The notes beneath the pieces are model-generated. The model was not told where the DNA came from and did no database searches. It saw nothing but the letters and a program-made list of their open reading frames with translations. 5,118 nt of DNA. Source: an uncultured bacterium (GTDB taxonomy: Bacteria > Bacteroidota > Ignavibacteria > Kapaibacteriales > UBA2268). The stretch lies in the NCBI GenBank assembly GCA_937875295.1, contig CALLXS010000005.1, forward strand, positions 1 through 5,118. The letters are read 5' to 3'. Of the stretch, positions 1 through 5,118 are shown piece by piece (the stretch's first letter is position 1; each line of letters begins with the position of its first letter). Both the position numbers and the translations under genes were made by a program.

Positions 1-298
1 TTTTATAAATTTGATAAATGGTCGATATAAAATTTGAGTTAATATTTAAATTAGCTGGACAAATTAAAGTATTTTTTTTGCTAATAATATTTTTATTATT
101 TATTTTATTAAAAAAATTTTCTAATATCAATTTATTATTAGAATAAAATAAAATATTAGAATCTGGAAATAATATTTCATATTTCTCATATAATTTTAGA
201 GCTCCTACTCTTAATTCCCAAATTGGATGAAGTATTGAAAATGGGTAAAATAAACTTTTTTCTAATGAGTCATAAATTAGTATCTGCTCTATTTTCAT
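1..298 (-). CDS. GlmU-like sugar nucleotidyltransferase, N-terminal fragment (partial)
   Basis: This is a partial gene: it starts with ATG at 298 on the minus strand and stays open for 99 codons to the window edge. It begins MKIEQILIYDSLEKSLFYPF, followed by a stretch containing HPIWELRVGALKLYEKYE (residues 24-41). This resembles the opening of the alternative GlmU family of Bacteroidota and relatives (NTP_transf_4 / TIGR03991 type). There a short beta strand ending in an acidic pair is followed by 'LLPLTFTRPVAELRVGILT'-like sequence and a lysine-rich helix. Residues 78-99 (LICPANLNINSNF and onward) fit the family's 'INARLLP..EL' segment. Family members make UDP-N-acetylglucosamine from glucosamine-1-phosphate for the cell envelope, but the C-terminal acyltransferase part lies outside the window. 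The start is supported by an in-frame TGA upstream and no other start codon between them. No Shine-Dalgarno is seen. The typical Arg of 'TRP' is His24 here, while Arg30 of 'LRVG' is kept. The family call comes from remembered motifs, so the exact substrate is open. Confidence 0.72.
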   Translation of the reverse strand, partial: MKIEQILIYDSLEKSLFYPFSILHPIWELRVGALKLYEKYEILFPDSNILFYSNNKLILENFFNKINNKNIISKKNTLICPANLNINSNFISTIYQIYK

Positions 299-398
299 AT
301 TAGCAATTGAATAAAAATAACAATATTGATTTAATCAAACGCTTTTAAAAATATTTTATTTCAATTATATATTTTATGAATATTATTAAAATACTTAG

Positions 399-428
399 TT
401 TGATTTGTTAATTTATTGTTTATATTTG
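399..428 (+). promoter_or_regulatory. Bacteroidota-type promoter of ackA
   Basis: TTTG at 399-402 and TATATTTG at 421-428 are separated by 18 bp. They match the -33 (TTTG) and -7 (TAnnTTTG) elements of the primary sigma factor in Bacteroidota. The -7 match is exact. Transcription would begin near 434-436, giving a leader of about 55 nt before the ATG at 489. In DNA this AT-rich, chance matches are common. The correct spacing and position next to the start codon are what favour it. Confidence 0.5.
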
Positions 429-473
429 CATATTAAGTAATTATAAATACAATAAAAATAATAAAATAAATTC

Positions 474-478
474 AAGGG
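474..478 (+). promoter_or_regulatory. Possible ribosome binding site of ackA
   Basis: AAGGG ends 10 nt before the ATG at 489. It is the only purine-rich Shine-Dalgarno-like stretch next to a start in this window. It supports ATG at 489 over the in-frame TTG at 480, which would lie only one base downstream of it. Confidence 0.45.
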
Positions 479-488
479 ATTGGTAAAA

Positions 489-1724
489 ATGAATATATTA
501 GTACTTAACACAGGCTCTTCATCGCTTAAATTTCAAATAATTGAAACTGATTGCGATATGATAGAAAATCATACAGATAAAATATTAGCAAAAGGTGTAA
601 TAGAACGAATTGGCAATCAAGCTGAATTGCAGTTCTCTGCTCCAGGACATCCTAAAAAAATATATTCAAAATTTCTGAGAGGTCACAAAGCTGCAATTGA
701 AGAAATTATAAATTGGATCACTTCAGATGAAAGCATTATTGATGGAATCTCATCACTCAAAGATATTCATGCTGTAGGGCATCGTACTGTTCATGGTGCT
801 GAAGAATTTAAAGGCTCTGTAAAAGTAACGCCTGAAATGATTACAAAAATCGAAGAATGTACCGAGCTTGCTCCATTACATAATCCAGCCAATCTAAAAG
901 GCATTAGAGCTGTAAATGAGACTTTTGGAGAAAATTTCCCTCAAGTGGCAGTTTTCGACACTTCATTCCACACTACTATGCCACAAGTAGCTTATATTTA
1001 TGGTATTCCCTATAAGTATTATGAACAATATAAAGTTCGTAGATACGGATTTCACGGTACTTCGCACCGGTATATTTTACAAAGATATTGCGCACTTAAG
1101 AATATTCCTATCGAAGAAGGAGATATTATTTCGCTGCATTTGGGAAACGGTTGTTCTGCTGCAGCTATTAAAAATGGTAAATCAATTGATACAACTATGG
1201 GAATGACTCCGCTTGAAGGTCTAGTAATGGGAACTCGATGTGGTGATATTGACCCCTCATTAATCGAATTTATCGCTCATAAAGAAAATATTACACTCGA
1301 AGCAGTCTATGAAATTTTAAATAAAGAATCCGGCGTGAAAGGTATTTCTGGAGTCAGCAATGATATGAGAGATATTGAAGCAGAAATTGCAAAAGGCAAC
1401 CAAAGAGCTGATTTAGCAATGCAAGTGTTTTCTTATAGAATCAAAAAATACGTGGGAGCTTATTTAGCTGCTATGAATGGAGCTAAAGCAATAATTTTTA
1501 CTGGCGGAATTGGTGAAAATGGACCACATTCTAGGAATATAATTTTAGATAATATGTCGTTTTTCGGAATTGAACTTGACCAAAAGTTAAATGAAGAAAT
1601 TACCAAAGGAAAAGAAGGTATAATTAGTACTCCTAACAGCAAAATAGAAGTATGGGTAATTCCAACTAACGAAGAATTAGTTATTGCAAGAGATACATAC
1701 CAAATTATTAACAACAAATGTTAA
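489..1724 (+). CDS. ackA: Acetate kinase
   Basis: Cytoplasmic acetate kinase (EC 2.7.2.1) interconverts acetyl phosphate + ADP and acetate + ATP. It normally works with phosphotransacetylase to make ATP from acetyl-CoA or to activate acetate. The protein has 411 aa, the usual family length is about 400, and all signatures are present in order. These are VLNTGSSSLKF (N7 and the phosphate-binding serines), GHRTVHG with Arg99, LAPLHNP, VFDTSFH with Asp157, RRYGFHGTSHRY (residues 184-195), LHLGNGCS (216-223), GTRCGDIDP with Arg250, SGVSNDMRD, IFTGGIGENG (336-345, adenosine-binding) and PTNEEL near the C-terminus. The ATG at 489 is chosen because families begin MNILVLNxGSSS and an AAGGG lies 10 nt upstream. 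A TTG at 480 would add only three residues. The gene seems to be transcribed alone from its own promoter. No pta gene adjoins it here. No key residue is missing, so the enzyme should be active. Confidence 0.98.
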   Translation: MNILVLNTGSSSLKFQIIETDCDMIENHTDKILAKGVIERIGNQAELQFSAPGHPKKIYSKFLRGHKAAIEEIINWITSDESIIDGISSLKDIHAVGHRTVHGAEEFKGSVKVTPEMITKIEECTELAPLHNPANLKGIRAVNETFGENFPQVAVFDTSFHTTMPQVAYIYGIPYKYYEQYKVRRYGFHGTSHRYILQRYCALKNIPIEEGDIISLHLGNGCSAAAIKNGKSIDTTMGMTPLEGLVMGTRCGDIDPSLIEFIAHKENITLEAVYEILNKESGVKGISGVSNDMRDIEAEIAKGNQRADLAMQVFSYRIKKYVGAYLAAMNGAKAIIFTGGIGENGPHSRNIILDNMSFFGIELDQKLNEEITKGKEGIISTPNSKIEVWVIPTNEELVIARDTYQIINNKC

Positions 1725-1752
1725 ATGTTAATAATTAAGAATATATTGTTTT

Positions 1753-1795
1753 TACAGTTTATATAACCGTATAAAATCTTATAGCTGTATTTTTT
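1753..1795 (+). terminator. Possible intrinsic terminator after ackA
   Basis: Left arm TACAGTTTATA (1753-1763) can pair with right arm TATAGCTGTA (1780-1789). This gives about ten base pairs including one G-U pair and one bulged T. The loop is about 16 nt. A run of six T (1790-1795) follows at once, as in a rho-independent terminator. The stem is AT-rich and the loop large, so folding would be weak. Its place 28 nt after the ackA stop supports the call. Confidence 0.4.
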
Positions 1796-1832
1796 ATTAA
1801 TCAAGATATACATTTAATTGAAAGATATGCAA

Positions 1833-1860
1833 TAGGTTGAGGATTTTTTTCCTTAACCTA
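1833..1860. terminator. Hairpin between convergent ackA and xerD, overlapping the xerD stop
   Basis: TAGGTTGAGGA (1833-1843) and TCCTTAACCTA (1850-1860) form an 11-bp inverted repeat around a loop of six T. Read on the plus strand, all pairs form, with one G-U. Read on the minus strand there is one A-C mismatch. The right arm contains the xerD stop codon (1853-1855). Its location between two converging genes suggests a transcription end point or 3'-end stabiliser. No T run follows the stem on either strand, so it is not a textbook rho-independent terminator. Confidence 0.5.
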
Positions 1861-2749
1861 ATGGATGATACAAATGATGGACTTCTTTTATAAATGCATT
1901 ATCAATATGTGTATATCTTTGAGTAGTGCTAATATCAGAGTGCCCGAGCATTTCTTGTACTGCTCGCAAATCTGCCCCTCCCTCTATCAAATGAGTCGCA
2001 AAGCTATGCCTAAGAGTGTGAGGATGTATTTTTTTATTAATATTTGCTACTATTGCATAATCTCTTAACATTTTCCAAATGTAAGCACGAGTAATCGGTC
2101 TACCCCTTTTATTTAGGAATAATATATCATTTGTATTTTCTCGTCCAATAAAATATATTCTTGCATTTCGCTTATAATTTTCTATCCATTCTAAAGCAGA
2201 ATGCCCTATAGGCACTAATCTTTCTTTGCTTCCTTTTCCAAAGACTCTTACAATTTCAGCATCGGTAATAATATCTCTTTGCTTTAAATTTATTAATTCT
2301 GATACTCTTAGCCCACAAGCGTAAAGAGTTTCAATTATAGCTCTATTGCGCAGTTCAGATGGATTTCTTGTGTCTATTATTTCTAATAATTTATTTATTT
2401 CATCAAATGAAAGCACTTCTGGAATTTTTTTGCTTAATTTGGGTAATTCTACAATATCTGTCGCATTCTCACTAATTAATTTTTCATTAAATAAATATTT
2501 ATGCAAACCTCTAATAGCCGATAAATAACGAGACTGAGTAGAAGTTTCTAATCCTAATACATTTAAAAATGAAAAATAATCCATTAATATATCATAGTTC
2601 ACTGCATCTAATTCTTTTATCCCAATAGAATCTAAATAATTAGTGTATTTGTTTAAATCCAGTTTATACGATTCTAATGAATTTAATGATAATCCTTTTT
2701 CATATTTTAAGAAAGTAAAAAAAGTGGCAATTTGCTTTTCGATATTCAT
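1853..2749 (-). CDS. xerD: Tyrosine recombinase XerD-like
   Basis: Site-specific tyrosine recombinase, which with a XerC partner resolves chromosome dimers at dif during division. Residues 1-86 form the SAM-like N-terminal DNA-binding domain (IATFFTFLKYEKGLSLNS and RYLSAIRGLHKYL). The catalytic domain follows. Counting from ATG at 2749, the active-site residues are Arg148 (ACGLRVSEL), Lys172 (GKGSKERLVP), His244 and Arg247 (HPHTLRHSFATHL), His270 (MLGHSDISTTQRYTH) and Tyr279. These numbers and the 298-aa length equal those of E. coli XerD, which favours XerD over XerC and over phage or integron integrases. An in-frame GTG at 2755 would add two residues, but the ATG matches the family length. 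No Shine-Dalgarno is seen. The gene stands alone, convergent with ackA and divergent from the lipoprotein gene at 2881. No integron, att site or cargo adjoins it, so a housekeeping role is likely. A single-recombinase Xer system cannot be excluded. Confidence 0.93.
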   Translation of the reverse strand: MNIEKQIATFFTFLKYEKGLSLNSLESYKLDLNKYTNYLDSIGIKELDAVNYDILMDYFSFLNVLGLETSTQSRYLSAIRGLHKYLFNEKLISENATDIVELPKLSKKIPEVLSFDEINKLLEIIDTRNPSELRNRAIIETLYACGLRVSELINLKQRDIITDAEIVRVFGKGSKERLVPIGHSALEWIENYKRNARIYFIGRENTNDILFLNKRGRPITRAYIWKMLRDYAIVANINKKIHPHTLRHSFATHLIEGGADLRAVQEMLGHSDISTTQRYTHIDNAFIKEVHHLYHPLG

Positions 2750-2841
2750 TTTCACTATAAATAAATTTTTTTTATTACAATTATCAACTCATTTCTTTAT
2801 AAAATGTTTTAAAATATCTTTATTTTTAATCGATTTCTTTA

Positions 2842-2849
2842 TATTTTTG
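2842..2849 (+). promoter_or_regulatory. Candidate -7 element of the small lipoprotein gene
   Basis: TATTTTTG fits the Bacteroidota TAnnTTTG consensus exactly. It lies 31 bp before the ATG at 2881, implying a leader of about 25 nt. There is no clear TTTG about 19 bp upstream (only a T-rich run near 2819-2826), so this rests on one element in AT-rich DNA. The 131-bp gap from the xerD start at 2749 to 2881 holds nothing else I can recognise. Confidence 0.3.
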
Positions 2850-2880
2850 CTTTTTTAAAAATAATTTTAAATTTAATAAA

Positions 2881-3366
2881 ATGAAATCATTTTACAATCC
2901 TAAATATATTTTAATGTTTTTATGTATTTTTTATTTCAGTATTGCATGTTCAACTACAAATAAAGAAGAAATTCCTAGCGCCCCATGCATCGATGAAAAT
3001 CAAAAGGATTTAGTTATTAATTGGGGTTCGACTTATGAGCGTACTGGAGGTAAAATCTATAAATCAATTCAATCAAATGCTATAATGTATAGAATAGATG
3101 AAGATTCCAATGGAATAAAAAAATATTCTGATACAGTGAAAATTAGTTATGAAAATTATTGCTATATCAAACAACGAATAGAAAAATTAGCAATACAGAC
3201 TCAATCAATGTATTATCCCGGGGAAATTCAAGAATTTATTGAATATAAGAGCAATTACAAAAATTTATCATTTCGAGCTTTCTGGAATCCAAAATATATC
3301 GATCATATTGAAAATAGAATCCAACTGAAATCACTTTACGACTCTCTCCCTTACCTCTGTAGATAA
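2881..3366 (+). CDS. Small putative lipoprotein of unknown function
   Basis: This 161-aa protein matches no family I recognise. It starts with a type II signal peptide: a short N-terminal region with Lys2 and Lys8, a hydrophobic core (residues 9-21, YILMFLCIFYFSI) and a lipobox-like SIAC ending at Cys23. Lipidation there would anchor the protein to a membrane. The Ser at -3 is unusual for a lipobox, so a plain signal peptide or single anchor is possible. The mature part is hydrophilic and predicted soluble. It has CSTTNKEE after the Cys, a YERTGGKIYKSIQ segment, a YCYIKQRIEKL helix and a C-terminal tail ending LPYLCR. Cys36, Cys94 and Cys160 could form a disulfide. The gene starts 131 bp from divergent xerD and ends 99 bp before another lipoprotein gene on the same strand. 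It may therefore be co-transcribed with that gene and the sigma factor, but no overlap shows this. No Shine-Dalgarno is visible. Confidence 0.75.
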   Translation: MKSFYNPKYILMFLCIFYFSIACSTTNKEEIPSAPCIDENQKDLVINWGSTYERTGGKIYKSIQSNAIMYRIDEDSNGIKKYSDTVKISYENYCYIKQRIEKLAIQTQSMYYPGEIQEFIEYKSNYKNLSFRAFWNPKYIDHIENRIQLKSLYDSLPYLCR

Positions 3367-3421
3367 ATGTTTTATAAATTAAAAAAAAATATTTTCACTT
3401 TTTTTATACTTTTTTGAAAAA

Positions 3422-3451
3422 TTTGTGTCTATCTTCTACAAGATAATTTCA
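3422..3451 (+). promoter_or_regulatory. Weak candidate promoter before the propeller lipoprotein-sigma operon
   Basis: TTTG (3422-3425) and TAATTTCA (3444-3451) have an 18-bp gap. The second element matches TAnnTTTG at four of its six fixed bases. The leader would be only about 8 nt. A perfect inverted repeat (3430-3445) falls in the spacer. The 99-bp gap otherwise holds only A/T runs. The call is tentative. Confidence 0.2.
3430..3445. repeat. Short perfect inverted repeat upstream of the lipoprotein-sigma operon
   Basis: TATCTT (3430-3435) and AAGATA (3440-3445) are perfect inverted arms around CTAC. The repeat ends 20 bp before the ATG at 3466. It could be a small RNA hairpin in a leader or a regulator-binding palindrome. 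Six-base arms made mostly of A/T are also expected by chance. Confidence 0.3.
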
Positions 3452-3465
3452 TTCAAATTATAATT

Positions 3466-4557
3466 ATGAGAAAAAATTGGATATATTGGTTCTTAATTTG
3501 CTTAATGTCAATCACTACAGCCTGTAATGTATGCGATAATTCAGGAGTGCCACAAGATGCAATTTTAAAAGAGATTTACTTTAATTCAAAGAATCTCAAT
3601 AATGAATCAATGAATATTCTAGGTATTAATGCTGAGGGAACTAATTTAGAGGAGGTGTTGTACAATTCAATGTTGTTTTCACCTCCATCTAAAAATAATT
3701 TTATTACCTATCTCGACTATTATAATAGTAATAGAATTTATTTATATAATTTAAAGAAAAAAAGTACTAGGTTAGCTTTTGAAGATAAAAGCAGCTTTTT
3801 CTATAATCCTAAAATTTCAGATAATGGCAAATATATAGTAGTAAATAAAAACCACGTCTCACTCTTAATCATTAAAATTGATAATGATTCTATATTTAAT
3901 TTAGTTGGTGAAATACATACTATAAATAATGAATTTTTTGATTTTACAATTTCACCAAATTCACAAAAATTAGCTTATTTTACGAATCTCAATGATAAAA
4001 TATTTTTAGAAATATATGATTTCACACAAACTAAAGTAACATTTAGATATGATTTAAATCAAGAAATAAATAAAATAGACGAGTCAGACAAGTTCATAGC
4101 ATTTTGGAGCCAAGATTCAGATAATATTTTTTATTTTATAAAAGAAGTAGATGGATCAAATAACTTAATTAAAATTATGTTAAGTAAATCTCAAATTAAT
4201 AATTATAATCTAAATAATATTGAAATTAATGAAATTTGCCCTATAGATTTAATTATAAATTCCGAATCATTAAATACTTTTGACATTTTTATTAGTGCTA
4301 AATCAGGCGAAATTTCGATGCTTACTTTAAATGATAAAGAAATTATTAATAATCGTATTATTGCTGAAGCAAATCAAAATGAATTTTGTAAAAATTTAAA
4401 TTACAATTATAATACTAAATGCATGTTATATAATAAAGTAAATAATTTAGAAAATATTGATAATTTAGGTAATTTGTATATTTTTGATAACAATACTACT
4501 CAAAACAAATATTTATTTAGTAATTCAGGTGCTGGTTACTGGGTTGATAAAGAATGA
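3466..4557 (+). CDS. Lipoprotein with TolB/PD40-like beta-propeller repeats
   Basis: This 363-aa protein is probably exported and lipid-anchored. Its signal peptide has Arg2-Lys3, a hydrophobic core (residues 5-17) and a lipobox-like TTAC ending at Cys20. A second Cys follows at 23. The mature part shows repeated blocks of the kind seen in TolB and PD40/WD40-like propellers, where a 'SPDG' turn is followed by a beta strand and a second strand. Examples are NPKISDNGKYIVV (114-126), FTISPNSQKLAYFTN (160-174) with LEIYDF, and AFWSQDSDNIFYF (212-224). A weaker block is LYNKVNNLENIDNLGNLYIF (321-340). Such domains usually bind proteins or peptidoglycan-linked partners rather than act as enzymes, and no catalytic motif is seen. 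The protein is very rich in Asn, Ile and Lys, more so than AckA, suggesting weak constraint. The stop codon overlaps the sigma factor start (ATGA), so the two are likely translated together and could be functionally linked. No Shine-Dalgarno precedes the ATG. The specific role is unknown. Confidence 0.75.
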   Translation: MRKNWIYWFLICLMSITTACNVCDNSGVPQDAILKEIYFNSKNLNNESMNILGINAEGTNLEEVLYNSMLFSPPSKNNFITYLDYYNSNRIYLYNLKKKSTRLAFEDKSSFFYNPKISDNGKYIVVNKNHVSLLIIKIDNDSIFNLVGEIHTINNEFFDFTISPNSQKLAYFTNLNDKIFLEIYDFTQTKVTFRYDLNQEINKIDESDKFIAFWSQDSDNIFYFIKEVDGSNNLIKIMLSKSQINNYNLNNIEINEICPIDLIINSESLNTFDIFISAKSGEISMLTLNDKEIINNRIIAEANQNEFCKNLNYNYNTKCMLYNKVNNLENIDNLGNLYIFDNNTTQNKYLFSNSGAGYWVDKE

Positions 4558-5118
4558 AATCTAAGCTAAATAAAATATCAGACAAAGAACTAATCGCATT
4601 GCTTAATAATAAAAGCACTGAAGAGGAAGCTTTTGCTGAAATTTATTCAAGGTATTCAAAAATGATTTGGGTCTATTGCAAAAAAGTATTACAAAATGAA
4701 GAAGATGCAAGCGATGTGTTCCAAGATGTTTTTACAAAATTTTATAGCTATATTCAAGAGAACAAGGTAGCAGAAAATATTAAACATTTTTTAATTATAA
4801 TTGCACGAAATACTTGCTTAAATCACAAAAGAGATAGTGTACATTCCCTTAATTTTGCTGATTTTGAGAGCGTACTCGCTGATGATAATTTGAATACTAC
4901 AATTTTTGCAAATGAACAAAATGAAATAATATCGAAAGCAATTGATATTTTACCATTTGAATTAAAAGAAGCTTTTATTTTGAATATGAACATTGCTCCA
5001 TATGATAAAGCTAGCAATTTTACTCATGATCCATTAAGAACAAGAAAATTATTGCTTCATAAGAAAGAAATTAAAAAATTAAGTTTACTTTTGCAGCTCA
5101 ATTCCAACAGTCGTAGAT
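4554..5118 (+). CDS. ECF-type RNA polymerase sigma factor (partial, runs off the right edge)
   Basis: The reading frame starts with ATG at 4554, overlapping the upstream stop by ATGA, and is open for 188 codons to the edge. Region 2 is clear. It includes AFAEIYSRYSKMIWVYCKKV (residues 26-45), then NEEDASDVFQDVFTKFYSYI (48-67, core polymerase binding, the usual 'DAEDvvQevF') and IKHFLIIIARNTCLNHKRD (76-94, promoter -10 recognition, the usual 'WLyriArNlaldylR'). After a linker, region 4 starts at ILPFELKEAFIL (132-143). The expected helix-turn-helix is then shortened: only 11 residues separate Tyr150 from RTR (162-164), where typical ECF proteins have about 14 ('YdEIAeiLgisvgTV' type). A basic helix RKLLLHKKEIKKL follows. 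The length is already that of a full ECF factor (about 170-200 aa), so the stop is probably just outside. No anti-sigma gene is seen within the window. The target regulon is unknown. Confidence 0.88.
   Translation, partial: MKSKLNKISDKELIALLNNKSTEEEAFAEIYSRYSKMIWVYCKKVLQNEEDASDVFQDVFTKFYSYIQENKVAENIKHFLIIIARNTCLNHKRDSVHSLNFADFESVLADDNLNTTIFANEQNEIISKAIDILPFELKEAFILNMNIAPYDKASNFTHDPLRTRKLLLHKKEIKKLSLLLQLNSNSRR

Noticed and set aside
312..339. Minus-strand promoter for the glmU-like gene (TTTG at 339-336, TATTTTTA at 319-312)
   Set aside because: The spacing is 16 bp, below the usual range. The second element lacks the final G, and the implied leader is only a few bases.
1000..1206. Open frame of 68 codons on the plus strand inside ackA
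   Set aside because: It overlaps the middle of a well-supported acetate kinase in another frame, with no motif and no start context of its own.
1460..1717. Open frame of 85 codons on the minus strand over the ackA 3' end
   Set aside because: It is an antisense shadow of conserved ackA codons. The hydrophobic look comes from reverse reading of AT-rich codons.
1716..1729. Tandem AAATGTT repeat at the ackA stop codon
   Set aside because: Two copies of a 7-mer in AT-rich DNA have no evident function and are within chance expectation.
1853..2749. Phage, integron or transposon integrase
   Set aside because: Length and catalytic residue positions equal those of housekeeping XerD. There is no att-like repeat, tRNA, cassette or other mobile gene nearby.
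1865..2858. Three plus-strand open frames (1865-2068, 2346-2528, 2643-2858) across xerD and its upstream gap
   Set aside because: All run mostly antisense to a complete XerD-like gene and have no family resemblance. The last also extends into non-coding DNA with a low-complexity Phe/Ile/Leu composition.
3367..3465. Terminator after the small lipoprotein
   Set aside because: The A and T runs here do not form a stem with any G/C pairs followed by a T tract. Only the short palindrome at 3430-3445 is seen.
4823..5017. Open frame of 64 codons on the minus strand
   Set aside because: It lies wholly antisense to the ECF sigma gene, which has clear region 2 motifs across this stretch.

Overview
This is an AT-rich stretch (roughly 28-30% G+C by eye) of ordinary bacterial chromosome with six protein genes. 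Two of the six are cut by the window edges. The best-supported placement is the Bacteroidota/Chlorobi/Ignavibacteria/Kapabacteria group. Three things point there: (1) the fragment at the left edge resembles the start of the alternative GlmU-type sugar nucleotidyltransferase found mainly in that group; (2) an exact TAnnTTTG promoter element with an upstream TTTG precedes the acetate kinase gene; (3) most starts lack a Shine-Dalgarno sequence, and there are two short lipoproteins. The species cannot be named from the sequence alone.

Layout. At 1-298, minus strand, is the first 99 codons of a GlmU-like nucleotidyltransferase. It is transcribed away from ackA, and the 190 bp between their start codons holds the ackA promoter. 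At 489-1724, plus strand, is a complete acetate kinase (411 aa) with all signature motifs. At 1853-2749, minus strand, is a complete tyrosine recombinase of 298 aa. Its six catalytic residues fall at the numbers known for E. coli XerD. The ackA and xerD genes converge, and the gap holds a weak terminator-like hairpin for ackA plus a longer hairpin that overlaps the xerD stop codon. At 2881-3366, plus strand, is a small unrecognised lipoprotein. At 3466-4557, plus strand, is a larger lipoprotein with TolB/PD40-like beta-propeller repeats. Its stop codon overlaps (ATGA) the start of an ECF-type RNA polymerase sigma factor, which runs from 4554 off the right edge.

How the genes relate. ackA, xerD and the glmU-like gene are housekeeping genes for acetate/ATP metabolism, chromosome dimer resolution and amino-sugar nucleotide supply. 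They show no shared operon. The only clear functional unit is the right-hand pair, in which a propeller lipoprotein is probably translationally coupled to an ECF sigma factor. No anti-sigma gene is visible, and the DNA-binding region 4 of this sigma factor looks shortened. This pair is the least ordinary part of the window. I see no mobile element, CRISPR array, tRNA or rRNA, and no convincing new defence or biosynthetic system.
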